From DATKNA01 sp963786765 (GTDB taxonomy: Bacteria > Actinomycetota > Actinomycetes > Actinomycetales > Kineosporiaceae): a DNA stretch of 64,000 bases. Position 1 is the first letter of the stretch, and every line of letters starts with the position of its first letter. The notes beneath the pieces are model-generated. The model searched no databases and was not told the origin of the DNA. It was given only the letters and a program-made list of their open reading frames with translations. The stretch covers positions 1 through 64,000 of the forward strand of contig CAWBAJ010000002.1 in the NCBI GenBank assembly GCA_963786765.1, written 5' to 3'. The translations under genes and the position numbers were made by a program. Positions 24,232 through 34,606 of this stretch are shown here, piece after piece.

Positions 24232-26564
24232 CAGTTCGCCACCGCGTCGACGGCGTCCACCTGGCCCCGGGGCGCGGGGATGCCCGTCGCCGCGAGGCGG
24301 TCGAGCCAGGCTTCGAGGTCGGTCGCGGGGAGCGCCTTGGCGTAGTACCAGCCCTGGTGCACCTCGCAGCCGGCGCGCACGAGCTCCTCGGAGGTCGCCG
24401 CGTCCTCGACCCCCTCGGCCACCATGCGCAGCCCGAGGGAGTGCGCGAGCCGGATCGTCGAGCGAACGATGGCGAGGGCGCGCGGATCCTCCTGGAGGTC
24501 GGTGAGGAACGACTTGTCGAGCTTCAGCTCGTCGACCGGCAGCTCCCGCAGGTAGGCCAGCGAGGAGTAGCCGGTGCCGTAGTCGTCGACCGCGATGCGC
24601 ACCCCCGCCTCACGCAGACCGTTCAGGATGCGCTGGGCCCGCGTCCGGTCGCCCATCAGGAAGTCCTCGGTGATCTCGATCTCGAGCGCGTGGCCATCGA
24701 GGCCGTGCGCCGCGAGCATGGCGAGGACCCGCTCCGGCAGGTCGAGGTCGGTCAGGGACGCCGCGGACAGGTTCACGGCGACGGCGATCTTGCGACCGTC
24801 GCGGCGCCACTGGGCAGCCTGGGCGATGGCCTGTTCGAGCACGGTCGCCGTGAGGTCCTGCATCAGCCCGGCGTGTTCGACGAGGGGCAGGAACGCGTCC
24901 GGGTACAGCAGTCCGCGCTCGGGGTGCTGCCAGCGGACGAGAGCCTCCACGCTCTTCGTGCGACCCGTTCCGCGGTCCACCTTCGGCTGGTAGTGCAGGA
25001 TCAGCTGGCGCTGCGCGATGGCCGTGCGCAGCAGCTCGATCGTGGCGAGCCGCTCACCGGAGGCGAACTGGTCGTCCTCCATCCGGTAGGCGAACGTGCC
25101 GAGGCGCTGCGCCTTCGCGTGGTACATGGCCACGTCGGCCTGGCGCAGCAGCGCGCTCAGCTCGGCAGCGCCCGCCGGGAGAACTGCGATGCCGACGCTG
25201 GCCTCGACGTGCACCGTCATCCCGTCGACGAGCATCGGCTCGGCGATGGCTCTGCGGACCTCGTCGGCGACGTCGGTGGCGGCGCCGGGCGTGGGCGGGG
25301 TGAGCACCAGCGCGAACTCGTCGCCGCCGAGGCGGACGACCAGGTCGGCGCGTTGCGGGACGAGCGCCCGCAGGCGGGCGCCGACGATCTGCAGCATCTC
25401 GTCGCCCGCGTGGTGACCCAGGCTGTCGTTGACGTCCTTGAACCGGTCGAGGTCGAGCAGGAGCAGCGCGATCGAGGCCTCGGGGTCGAGCTCCGCGAGC
25501 CGGCGCGGCACGGCGTCGTAGAGGGCCCGGCGGTTGCCCAGGGTGGTGAGCTCATCGGTCAGGGCGAGCTCCCTGCTCTCGGCCAGCGACACCACCTCGC
25601 GGAAGGTCACGATGAGCCGGGCCAGCGCCACCACGATCGTCCCGGTCGCGAGCACCACGGTGGTCGGGTGCAGCTCCTGCCCCTGGCCGAGGACGAGCAG
25701 GAGCAGCGCGGCAGCCGTCGACGCCACCGGAAGAGCCAGCAGCGCCCAGGTGGGCAGGTGCAGACCCATCGGCCGGTCGGCCCATCCCGGGGCGAGCGCC
25801 ATGAGGACGACCGCGAACACCCAGAGCCCGTCGAGCAGCCCACCGGGCACGTAGGTGCCGCGCGCAGTGGCGAAGAGGTAGACGACGTCCGCGACGACGA
25901 ACAGCAGCAGGCCCGCGGTGAGGAACCAGGAGCCGGCCGGCGGCCGCCAGCGGTGCATCGACAGCGAGACCGTCAGGAGCAGCAGGAGGAGCAGGTCGAG
26001 CAACGGGTAGGCGGCCGTGGTCGCCACCGCCGCCCACGAGCCCACGCCGGCGGACAGGATCGGCCGGATCGCGGCCGCCGAGACCACGGCGCCGATCGCG
26101 AGACCGCCGACGAGCCCGTCGAGCCAGAGGTTGACGTGAATGCGATCGGCGCGGGCCCGGATCGACCGCAGCAGCGCGACGAGGACGAGCGGGTAGAACG
26201 CCAGGAACAGCGCGTCCGCGCTCGACGGGAACGGCTGGACGTCGAGCGGACGCACGAACACGGTCCACACCACGTTGCCGCTGCCGTACACCGCCAGTGC
26301 CGCCGGCAGGAGGTACGACGTCCACGTCCGGGCCGGCAGGGACAGCACCCGCAGCAGGCAGACCAGGGCGGCGGCCTCGTAGGCGGCGTTGTTGAGGATG
26401 CCGTCGAGGACGAAGTTGTAGCCCGGTTCAGGGCGGACGCCCGGGAGCGTCGACACCATGAAGGCGGCGGGCACGGCGAGGACGGCCAGCGTCAGCACCC
26501 GGCGACGCCGGGAGCGGTGCGCGGGCTTCGTCCCGGTCACGTCGGATGTCAGTGGGCGCTCCAC
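24231..26564 (-). CDS. Membrane GGDEF-EAL protein (diguanylate cyclase/phosphodiesterase)
   Basis: Makes and/or degrades cyclic di-GMP. About 300 N-terminal residues form eight or more membrane helices (e.g. TLAVLAVPAAFMVSTLPG; YPLVLVALLRSI; LLDLLLLLLLTVSLSM). The GGDEF domain starts LTDELTTLGNRRALYDAVPR and has an intact RLGGDEFALVL; the usual RxxD inhibitory site is QRAD here, so product inhibition may be lost. The EAL domain has VEALVRWQHPERG, AVNLSAASL, EIEITEDFLMG, AVDDYGTGYSSLAYL, KLDKSFL and VAEGVEDAATSEEL, so all catalytic residues are kept. 777 residues, no frameshift, GTG at 26564. Which activity dominates cannot be told from sequence. Confidence 0.93.
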   Translation of the reverse strand: MERPLTSDVTGTKPAHRSRRRRVLTLAVLAVPAAFMVSTLPGVRPEPGYNFVLDGILNNAAYEAAALVCLLRVLSLPARTWTSYLLPAALAVYGSGNVVWTVFVRPLDVQPFPSSADALFLAFYPLVLVALLRSIRARADRIHVNLWLDGLVGGLAIGAVVSAAAIRPILSAGVGSWAAVATTAAYPLLDLLLLLLLTVSLSMHRWRPPAGSWFLTAGLLLFVVADVVYLFATARGTYVPGGLLDGLWVFAVVLMALAPGWADRPMGLHLPTWALLALPVASTAAALLLLVLGQGQELHPTTVVLATGTIVVALARLIVTFREVVSLAESRELALTDELTTLGNRRALYDAVPRRLAELDPEASIALLLLDLDRFKDVNDSLGHHAGDEMLQIVGARLRALVPQRADLVVRLGGDEFALVLTPPTPGAATDVADEVRRAIAEPMLVDGMTVHVEASVGIAVLPAGAAELSALLRQADVAMYHAKAQRLGTFAYRMEDDQFASGERLATIELLRTAIAQRQLILHYQPKVDRGTGRTKSVEALVRWQHPERGLLYPDAFLPLVEHAGLMQDLTATVLEQAIAQAAQWRRDGRKIAVAVNLSAASLTDLDLPERVLAMLAAHGLDGHALEIEITEDFLMGDRTRAQRILNGLREAGVRIAVDDYGTGYSSLAYLRELPVDELKLDKSFLTDLQEDPRALAIVRSTIRLAHSLGLRMVAEGVEDAATSEELVRAGCEVHQGWYYAKALPATDLEAWLDRLAATGIPAPRGQVDAVDAVAN

Positions 26565-26633
26565 GAGAGATGAGATCGGCCGTTCGACGCCGCGCTGGAG
26601 CCCTCGGTACCCGGACCTAGACCGTTCGGGTGA

Positions 26634-27521
26634 TCAGGCGACGCCGGCGAGGCCGATCCCCGCAGCGCCGGCGAGCACGGCGACCACGCCGGCCACCTGG
26701 ATGCGCCGCAGTCGCTCCCCGTGCAGCTGCCGGGCGAGCACGACGGTGACGGCCGGATACGACGAGGCGAGGACCGCCACGAGGCTCATCAGCCCCGTGC
26801 GCGAGGCCAGGGCGTACGCGAGCGTCGCCCCGACGTCGAGGACGCCGAGCAGCGCGAGCCCCGGCACGTCGCTCCCGACGGGCCGGACGCCAGGCAGCTG
26901 GTGGCGCCCCGGCCGCCGGGTCGGCGCGAGCGCCAGCAGCGTGCAGCCGAGCGCGCTGATCCTCATCCCGACGAGGGTCATGGCGACGGACGCCGTGCTC
27001 CCCCGGGCGAGGCAGCAGATCTCGACGCCGAACAGGACGGCCGCGAGGACGGCGAGGATCACCGCCCGCCGCCGCCGGCCGGTGCCGGCGGGGTCCCCTC
27101 CGCCGTCGAGCTCGGGCCCGGCCGCGGCCACGATCCCGGCGAGCGTGACGACCGTCCCGGCGAGGGCCAGCAGCCCCGGCCGCTCGCCCGTCAGCAGCCC
27201 GACGGCCACGGGCAGGATCGCCCCGGCAGAGGCGATGGGGGCGACGACGCCCATGGTGCCCAGCGCGAGCGCCGTGTAGAAGGCGCCCATCGCGAGTGCC
27301 CACGCCACCCCCGCGGCCACGGACCATCCGAGCCAGCCCGGCCCGACAGAGCCCAGCCCGGGCACGACCGGAAGGGCCAGGGCGAGGACGGCGGACACCG
27401 CCTGGGACGCCGCGAGCACGTGCATGGTGCGCAGCCGGCGGCTCATGGTCCCGCCGACGAAGTCGGAGGTGCCCCACAGCCCGCCGGCGAGCAGGGCGAA
27501 GCCGTCCGGGGCTGCGCTCAC
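26634..27521 (-). CDS. EamA/DMT-superfamily transporter
   Basis: 295 residues with about ten hydrophobic segments arranged as two EamA repeats, e.g. FALLAGGLWGTSDFVGGTMS, GAFYTALALGTMGVVAPIAS, LAGTVVTLAGIVAAAGPEL and, in the second half, LALLGVLDVGATLAYALASR and VVAVLAGAAGIGLAGVA. The conserved short motif ASSYPAVTVVLA is near the second repeat end. Substrate not predictable; the family exports amino acids, nucleosides or other small metabolites. GTG at 27521 chosen as first start. It is divergent from nadE by 89 bases. Confidence 0.85.
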   Translation of the reverse strand: MSAAPDGFALLAGGLWGTSDFVGGTMSRRLRTMHVLAASQAVSAVLALALPVVPGLGSVGPGWLGWSVAAGVAWALAMGAFYTALALGTMGVVAPIASAGAILPVAVGLLTGERPGLLALAGTVVTLAGIVAAAGPELDGGGDPAGTGRRRRAVILAVLAAVLFGVEICCLARGSTASVAMTLVGMRISALGCTLLALAPTRRPGRHQLPGVRPVGSDVPGLALLGVLDVGATLAYALASRTGLMSLVAVLASSYPAVTVVLARQLHGERLRRIQVAGVVAVLAGAAGIGLAGVA

Positions 27522-27610
27522 CGGCCTGTTGTCGGCGGGAGGACATCACGCCTTGAACCGGACCCGCGGCCGCCCGGACCGGCACCGGGGCTCGCGACTA
27601 CGCTCGCAGC

Positions 27611-29440
27611 ATGTCGCAGCTGCGCCTCGCCCTGGCCCAGGTCGACCCTACGCTGGGCGACCTCGCCGGGAACGCCGCCCTGGTCCGGCGGTGGTCGGCG
27701 CAGGCACGCGACGCCGGCGCCCATGTCGTCGCCTTCCCCGAGATGGTGCTCACCGGGTACCCCGTCGAGGACCTCGCGCTCCGTTCCAGCTTCGTCCAGG
27801 CCAGCCGCGCGTCGCTGACCCAGCTCGCGCATGACCTGGACGCCGACGGCCTCGGCGAGCTGGTCGTCGTCGTCGGGTACCTCGACCGCGCCGATCCGGC
27901 TCAGGGCAGCACCGACGAGCGTCCAGGCGTGTTCGTCCCGAAGGGGCGCCCGCAGAACGCTGCCGCCGTCCTGCACCGGGGCTCGGTGGTGGCCCGGTAC
28001 GCCAAGCACCACCTCCCGAACTACGGCGTCTTCGACGAGTTCCGGATCTTCACGCCGGGCACCGATCTGACCGTCGTCCGGCTGCACGGCGTCGACATCG
28101 CCATCGCCATCTGCGAGGACCTGTGGCAGGACGGCGGCCCCGTGGCGCTCACCCGCCGCGTGCGGCGCGGAGCTGCTGCTGGTGCTCAACGGCTCCCCCT
28201 ACGAGCGCGACAAGGACGACGTGCGCCGCGAGCTCGTCACCCGCCGGGCCGCGGAGGCCGGCTGCACGCTCGCGTACGTGAACATGGTCGGCGGGCAGGA
28301 CGATCTGGTCTTCGACGGCGACTCGATCGTCGTCGCCCCGGACGGCAGGGTCCTCGCCCGGGCGCCGCAGTTCGACGAGCACCTCCTCGTCGTCGACCTC
28401 GACCTGCCGCCGGACGCCGCGCACGACGCGCCCCCCGCCGTCGAGGGTGTTCGCCACGTGCTCCTCGGCGAGCTGCCCCTGCCCGGCTACGAGCCCACCC
28501 GGGCCCTGGTCGCACCGGAGCTGGAGACGTGCGACCAGGTCTACCGGGCCGTGGTCCTCGGCCTGCGCGACTACGTGCGCAAGAACGGCTTCCGTTCGGT
28601 GCATCCTCGGCCTGTCCGGCGGGATCGACTCCACCCTCGTCGCTGCCGTCGCCTGCGACGCGATCGGCGGCGAGAACGTCGTCGGCATCTCGATGCCCAG
28701 CAGCTACTCCAGCGAGCACTCCCGCGACGACGCCGCGGAGTTGGCCAAGCGGACCGGGCTGGACTACCGGATCGTGCCGATCGCCCCTCTCGTGCAACCG
28801 TTCCTCGACGCCCTCGGGCTCACCGGCGTAGCCGAGGAGAACCTGCAGGCCAGGGTGCGCGGCGTGATCCTGATGGGGATCTCCAACCAGGAGAACCACC
28901 TGGTGCTGACGACGGGCAACAAGAGCGAGCTCGCCGTCGGCTACTCGACGATCTACGGCGACTCCGTCGGCGGGTTCAACCCGGTCAAGGACGTCCCGAA
29001 GACCCTCGTCTGGGAGCTCGCCCGGTGGCGCAACGCCGAGGCGCTCCGCCGCGGCGACACGCCTCCGATCCCCGAGAGCTCCATCAGCAAGCCGCCGTCG
29101 GCGGAACTACGACCGGGGCAGGTCGACCAGGACACGCTGCCGCCCTACGACCTGCTCGACGCCCTGCTCGAGAAGTACGTGGAGCAGGCGCACGGGCGCT
29201 CGGAGCTCCTCGCCGACGGCTTCGAGCCCGCCGTCGTCGACTCCGTCGTCACGATGGTCGACCGGGCCGAGTGGAAGCGCCGCCAGTCGGCGCCCGGCCC
29301 CAAGACGTCGCCCGTCGCGTTCGGCCGGGACCGCCGGCTGCCGATCACCAGCCGGTGGCGCGAGCACCGGTCCGGCGAGGCCGGCACCGGCCCCGAGGGC
29401 CCGCAGACGCGCGAGGCCCGCGAGGGAGGAGCTGCCGTGA
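27611..29440 (+). CDS. nadE: Glutamine-dependent NAD+ synthetase (frameshifted)
   Basis: Last step of NAD biosynthesis: amidation of nicotinate adenine dinucleotide using glutamine-derived ammonia. The N-terminal nitrilase-type glutaminase domain has Glu in AFPEMVLTGYPVEDL, Lys in YAKHHLPNYGVFDEF and Cys in IAIAICEDLWQDGGP. The C-terminal synthetase has the P-loop ILGLSGGIDSTLVAAVACDA, VGISMPSSYSSEHS, LTTGNKSELAVGYSTIYGDS and KPPSAELRPGQVDQDTLPPY. Indels near 28160 and 28605 split the gene. No in-frame stop exists before panB: the synthetase frame runs straight into it, while another frame has a TGA at 29438-29440 overlapping the panB start, so a third indel near the 3' end is likely. Confidence 0.9.
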
Positions 29441-30331
29441 CGCACCGGCCACCGGCGAGGAGCCGAACCCGTACGGCGGCGGTCCCGGCACAGGGTGACG
29501 CGGCCGCCCCCGGGGCCGCGCCGCCACCGCGCCGCACCCGGGTCCACCACCTGCGGCAGATGAAGGAGCGCGGCGAGCGCTTCGCCATGCTCACCGCCTA
29601 CGACCAGTACGCCGCGTCCGTGTTCGAAGAGGCCGGCATCCCGGTCCTGCTCGTCGGCGACAGCGCGGCGAACAACGTGCTCGGCTACGAGACGACCGTG
29701 CCCGTGACGGTCGACGAGCTCCTCCCCCTCGTCCGAGCGGTCACCCGCAGCGCGCGGCGCACCCTCGTCGTGGCCGACCTCCCGTTCGGCTCCTACCAGT
29801 CCGGCCCGGACCAGGCGCTGGCGACGTCCGTGCGGATGATGAAGGAGGGCCTCGCGCACGCCGTCAAGCTCGAGGGCGGCGCCCGGGTGGCCGCCGAGCG
29901 TCGAGCGGGTCGTCGGCGCGGGCATCCCCGTGATGGCGCACATCGGCTTCACCCCGCAGTCGGAGCACGCGATCGGCGGCTACCGGGTGCAGGGCCGCGG
30001 GGAGGCGGCCGCGCGGACCCTCCTCGAGGACGCGCTGGCGCTGCAGGCCGCGGGCGCCTTCGCCGTGGTCCTCGAGATGGTGCCCGCTCCGGTCGCCGCC
30101 GAGGTGACGAAGACCCTCGAGATCCCGACCATCGGCATCGGCGCCGGCCCGGACTGCGACGGCCAGGTGCTCGTCTGGCAGGACATGATGGGCCTGCGCA
30201 CGGGCAAGGCGCCCCGCTTCGTCAAGCGCTACGCAGACCTGCACGGGGTGATGCTGGACGCCGCCCGTGCCTACGCCCGCGACGTCCAGGCGGGCGACTT
30301 CCCCGGCCCCGAGCACGCGTTCGAGTCCTGA
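29437..30331 (+). CDS. panB: 3-methyl-2-oxobutanoate hydroxymethyltransferase (one frameshift)
   Basis: First committed step of pantothenate (coenzyme A) synthesis: transfers a hydroxymethyl group to alpha-ketoisovalerate. GTG at 29437 follows GGGAGGA at ideal spacing. Family motifs: FAMLTAYDQYAASVFEEAGI, VLLVGDSAANNVLGYETTVP, RTLVVADLPFGSYQ, AHAVKLEGGA and, after an indel near 29895, IPVMAHIGFTPQSEHAIGGY, FAVVLEMVPAPVAAEVT, IPTIGIGAGPDCDGQVLVWQDM. Metal-binding Asp of VGDS, the Lys of VKLEGG and the Glu of LEMVP are present. A 40-residue Pro/Arg-rich N-terminal extension is unusual. Likely translationally coupled to nadE, uniting two cofactor pathways. Confidence 0.92.
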
Positions 30332-30734
30332 GCGCACTCCGAGTCCCGGCGGCAGCACCCGGCTGCCCGGCCACCCGGCTGCCCGGCGCCGGGGGTCACG
30401 CAGCGGGGCGCTTAGACGCGCGATGTAGGCGACCGGTTCCCTGGCTCTCGGCGTGTCCCGCGCGACACGCCATGAATGGGGTGACGAAAAGGGCAGATCT
30501 GACCGGAACCCGTTGCATCGGGACGAGCGGCACTACTTGACTCTGCTCCGCGCCGTACCGGACCGGCGGCGGCGCACAGGTTTCGAGGCGCAGACCCGCG
30601 CCCGCCGGTGACCCCGGCGACGGCAGGGTCCCGGACGGCCGAAGGAGGTCGTGCTGGTCGGCGGCGCTCCCGGAGCCCGCGCCGCCGGTTCTCTCTCGTC
30701 CAGTCGTGTGAGATTCGACCCGGGGAGGGTCCTC
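30332..30734. other. Intergenic region without recognisable gene
   Basis: Contains a direct repeat of CCCGGCTGCCCGG-type sequence at 30358-30390, a small hairpin CGTGTC-CCGCGC-GACACG near 30451, and a TTGACT at 30537 that could be a -35 element for the secreted protein gene, though no matching -10 is clear. No coding signal. Confidence 0.4.
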
Positions 30735-32736
30735 ATGCAGGTGCGGTGGAAAGCTGCCGTGCTCGCGGCCGTCACAGCCGGCGGCCTCGTCAGTCTCTCG
30801 TTGCTCCCACAGCAAGCGAATGCCGCTCCGCAGCCGATGCGGTACAACGACCTGTCGAAGACGCAGAAACGACTCATCTCGGGTTTCGCCTCCGCAGAGG
30901 TGGACCAGGCCCGCGGGGCGCTGGGTCCGAGGGCTGCCACAGCGGCGCCGCAGAGGTTCGGACCGGCGTCGAGAACCAGCGGGAACTTCTACGCCCCGAG
31001 CGGAGCGCGCGGCTGCGCCTACACGCTGCGCGGCGACGTGAACATGGACACGGACTGCCAGAACGTCAGTGACCCCGATCTCGCGGGCCGCGGCCAGGCG
31101 CAGAACGAGACCTTCATCTCCCAGGACCACAACCGTCCGGGGAACCTCCTCGGCAGCAGCAACGACTACCGACGCGGCGACGGCGGGTGCTTCGGCTACT
31201 ACAGCCTCGACAACGCCCGCACCTTCCAGGACGTCCCCATCCCCTTCGGTTTCACCCGCGGGCGGACCCGACTACGCGGGAGCCGCGCGCGAGTACTGGC
31301 AGGCGGGCGGGGACACCTCCAGCGCCTTCGACACGAGGGGAAACGCGTACTTCAGCTGCCAGGTCTTCAACCGGGGATTCCCGACGCAGCCCCAATCCCG
31401 ACCTGAGCAGCGCGTTGCTCGTCTTCCGTTCGACCGGCAACGGCGGAGCCTCGTACACGTTCCCGGCACGGGTCGTGGCGCAGGGGCCGGACGTCACGGG
31501 CAGCGGGACGGCACCTTTCGAGGACAAGCAACTCCTGACCGTCGACAACCACAAGGGCAGCCCGTTCCGTGACCGCGTGTACGTGACCTGGACGATGTTC
31601 ACCGCGGACGGCGCCGCCTACATCTTCGCGAGCCACTCCGCGGATTACGGCGAGACCTGGAGCGCGCCGGTCCGGGTGAGCGCCGCCAACCCGGGCCTGT
31701 GCAAGGTGAACCCTGGCCGGCCGGTCGACGGGGACGCCGGCGATGGGGGCGACGCCTCTGACGAGCCCGCCCCCGCGCCGGGCCAGTGCTGGGCGAACCA
31801 GGACTCCCAGCCCTTCACGGGTCCCGACGGCTCGCTCTACGTCGTCTGGGACAACTTCAACAACGCGGTGACGGGCACCGACAACCGGAACCAGATCCTC
31901 ATCGCCAAGTCCACGGACGGCGGGTCCACCTTCTCCACGCCCGCCAAGGTCACCGACTACTACGACCTGCCCGACTGCGTCGCGTACACGGGCCAGGACC
32001 CCGGTCGTTCCTGCGTTCCGGACAAGGGTGACAACGTCTCGTTCTTCCGCGCGACGAACTACCCGGTCGGTGCCGTCGACCCGACGAACCCGAAGCACGT
32101 GGTCGTGACGGTGGGCTCCTACATCAACCGGTACTCCCAGGAGAGCAACGGCTGCGTGCCCGCGGGCCTGAGTGCCACCGACTTTCCTCGACCTGTACAC
32201 GGGCGTCCGGACGCCGGGTGCGTGCAACAACGGCGTCATCGTCAGCGAGTCGAAGGACGCGGGCGCGACGTTCACCGGTCAGACCACTGACCCGCGGAGC
32301 ATGCCGCTCGTGACGCAGGCCAGGGGCCAGCGCACCACGAACCAGTGGTTCCAGTGGGCCGACTACACCCGGGACGGCCGGCTGGCCGTCTCCTACTACG
32401 ACCGTCAGTACGGCCACAACGAGCTGACCGGCGCCTCGGACTTCTCGCTCAGCGGGTCGAGGGACATCCGGCACTTCGCGGACGTCCGGGTGACGTCGTC
32501 CTCGATGCCGGCCCCGACGCAGTTCTCGGGGCAGTTCTGGGGCGACTACACGGGGCTCGCGGCATGGACAGGCGTCGCTCACCCCTCGTGGTCCGACACC
32601 CGTACGCCCGAGGTGTTCACGTGCCCGGGCTCCGCGACGACGACCACGCCGCCCAGCCTGTGCGTCGGGCACGGGCCCGCATCGCGCGAACGACCAGGAG
32701 GCGATGACGGACTCCGTGCGCGTCCCCGCGCCGTGA
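30735..32736 (+). CDS. Secreted Asp-box (BNR repeat) sialidase-like protein, heavily frameshifted
   Basis: Probably an extracellular beta-propeller protein. A signal peptide (KAAVLAAVTAGGLVSLSLLP, cleavage near ANAAP) follows the ATG at 30735 with a GGGGAGGG site. Asp-box turns of the SxDxGxTW type appear as SADYGETWSAP, STDGGSTFSTP and SKDAGATFTG, separated by about 100-120 residues, with YSLDNARTFQDVPIP as a likely earlier one. Other features: FISQDHNRPGNLLGSSNDYR and WADYTRDGRLAVSYYDRQYG. Frames change near 31258, 31395, 32185 and 32680. I do not see a full set of sialidase arginines, so substrate and catalysis are open; adhesin or glycan-binding roles are possible. The cysteine pairs suggest disulfides. 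Confidence 0.7.
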
Positions 32737-32759
32737 CCTGATCGACGACCGGCACGGGA

Positions 32760-32793
32760 CCAGGGCCCGGGAGACACGTCTCCCGGGCCCTGG
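32760..32793. terminator. Bidirectional terminator hairpin between convergent genes
   Basis: CCAGGGCCCGGGAGA (32760-32774) and TCTCCCGGGCCCTGG (32779-32793) form a perfect 15-bp stem with a CACG loop, placed between the stops of the Asp-box gene and the metal-receptor gene. Confidence 0.88.
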
Positions 32794-32796
32794 CCG

Positions 32797-33593
32797 TCAG
32801 GACCTCCCCGGAAGCGCTGACGACAGCTGGGCGAGCAGCAGCGTCGGAGCCTCGACCAGCGACGGGCCGTACCAGGTGAGGTGTCGGCCCGACACCAGCA
32901 CCGCGGGCACCCCAGGGAACGCCTCGGGCCCGTCGTCGGCAGTGAACCGGTACGGCTCGTCGGGCAGCACGACGAGGTCGACGCGGTGGGAGGTCGTCGA
33001 GGGCGATCCGCGGGTAGCGGTCGTGCGGATCCAGGGGGACGCCGTCCAGCGCGTTGTCGACGCCGAGACGGGCGAGCACGCTCCCGGTGAACGTGTCGGA
33101 GCCGACCGCCATCCACGGCCGTCGCCAGATCGGCACGACCGCCCGGCGGCGCGGCGACAGCTCGGCGGCGTCCGCCCATGCCGCCTCGGCCTCTCGCAGC
33201 CAGTCGGGTTTCGGCCAGCCCGCAGGCGGCGAGCATCCGCTCGAGTGAGCCGAAGGCGGCGTCGAGGGTGCGGACGTCGGTCACCCAGACCGGGACCCCG
33301 GCGGCGCGGAGCGCGTCCAGGTCGGGCGTCCGGTTCTCCTCGGCGTTCGCGACGACGACGTCGGGGCGCAGCGCGACGATGCCGTCGACGTCCGGGTTCT
33401 TGGTGCCCCGGACCCTGGTCACGTCGAGATCGCCGGGGTGCGTGCACCAGTCCGTCGCACCCACGAGCAGGCCGGGCGCGGTGACGGCCACGGCCTCGGT
33501 GAGCGACGGGACGATCGACACCGCCCGGGTCACCTCGTGGGGCAGGACGACCTCGCGTCCGGTGTCATCGGTCAGCCGTCGCACGCCGCTCAC
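32797..33593 (-). CDS. Helical-backbone metal receptor / BtuF-like binding protein without signal peptide (frameshifted)
   Basis: Belongs to the family of cobalamin/iron-chelate binding proteins of ABC importers: VSIVPSLTEAVAVTAPGLLV, GATDWCTHPGDL, TKNPDVDGIVALRPDVVVAN, NRTPDLDALRAAGVPVWVTD and, after indels near 33200 and 32985, WMAVGSDTFTGSVLARLGV, VVLPDEPYRFTADDGPEAFP. There is no signal sequence or lipobox; the N-terminus is VSGVRRLTDDTGREVVLP. So it is either cytosolic or misassembled at the start. GTG at 33593 overlaps the stop of the LLM oxidoreductase gene (GTGA). No permease or ATPase is adjacent. Ligand unknown. Confidence 0.75.
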
Positions 33594-34547
33594 CCTTCCG
33601 GGCCGCGGACGGCGCGGAGCACCTCGGCGAGCGCGGGCCCGGACGGTGCGTGCGTGCACCACGACGTGATGCCCCACCGGTCGCGCCGCCGCAGCAGCTC
33701 GGCGGCCGCCTCGTCGGCCGTGGGCGCCGCCAGGAAGAACGGGGAGTCGATGATGTCGGCAGCCTTGATGGCCCCCTGCGACTCCTCCTCCCACGCCCCG
33801 GCGAGGTCGGCCGCCGTGCTGCCGAGCACGACCTGCTGCAGCAGCGCGTCGAAGGTGGCGGGCGGCAGTCCACGGGTCGCGCGCACGTCGCGCACGAGCC
33901 GAACCCGCTCGTCCACCGTGTCCGGGTCCATCAGCGTGAGCGTGCCCGCCGCCGCACCCGCCAGCTGCACGGCACCCGCCAGCGCGACCGTGTCCCCGAC
34001 TGTGGCCGCGACCTCGAGGCCGGGGACGGACATGGCACCGACCAGCAGGGGAACGGGCCGCTGGACCGGGGCGGGCCGGAACTCCGGGTCGTCGAGGTGC
34101 CGGCGCAGCCGCCGCGCCATGGCTGCCATGCCCGCGACGCGCTCCCGGAAGGGCGGGAACGGGGCGCCCACGGCTTCGTGCTCCAGCGGCTTGTGCCCGG
34201 CGCCGAGCCCGACCTCGACCCGGCCGTCCGACAGCACATCGAGCGTGGCGACGTCCCGCGCCAGCAGGCCGGCGTTCCAGAAGCCGTAGTCGAGGACGTA
34301 GGTCCGCAGCCGCACCCGAGTCGTGACGACTGCCGCGGCGGCCAGCATGACGAAGGGCGATGTGCTCCCGAAGTGGTCGGCCGTGGTGACGACGTCGAAG
34401 CCGGCCTCCTCCGCCCACCGGGCGGCCTCCACCGGTCCGTTCCAGGGCTCGCTGCCCGGCACGCCGAGCGTCCCCAGCCGGCCGAGGTTGACCCCGAACC
34501 GCAGCCTAGACGCATCCTGCTGAGGTTCGGCCTCGCCATCTGTCATG
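33590..34547 (-). CDS. LLM-class (luciferase-like, F420-dependent type) oxidoreductase
   Basis: TIM-barrel flavin/F420 oxidoreductase of the TIGR03621-like sort. 318 residues, intact: RFGVNLGRLGTLGVPGSEPW, ARWAEEAGFDVVTTADHFGS, MLAAAAVVTTRVRLRTYVLD, VATLDVLSDGRVEVGLGAGH and VPLLVGAMSVPGLEVAATVG. ATG at 34547. It is first in a pair with the metal-receptor gene and divergent from another LLM gene at 34775, across a long palindrome. Substrate not predictable; these enzymes reduce or oxidise diverse small molecules using F420 or FMN. Confidence 0.85.
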
Positions 34548-34606
34548 GCCCGATGCTGTCGGCGTCCGGCTCCCCTCGGGAAGAGCGGTTCGCCGCAGGC
34601 GTATCG

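Noticed and set aside
30396..31130. 244-residue minus-strand frame upstream of the Asp-box gene
   Set aside because: Overlaps the signal peptide coding region of the secreted protein and shows no motif.
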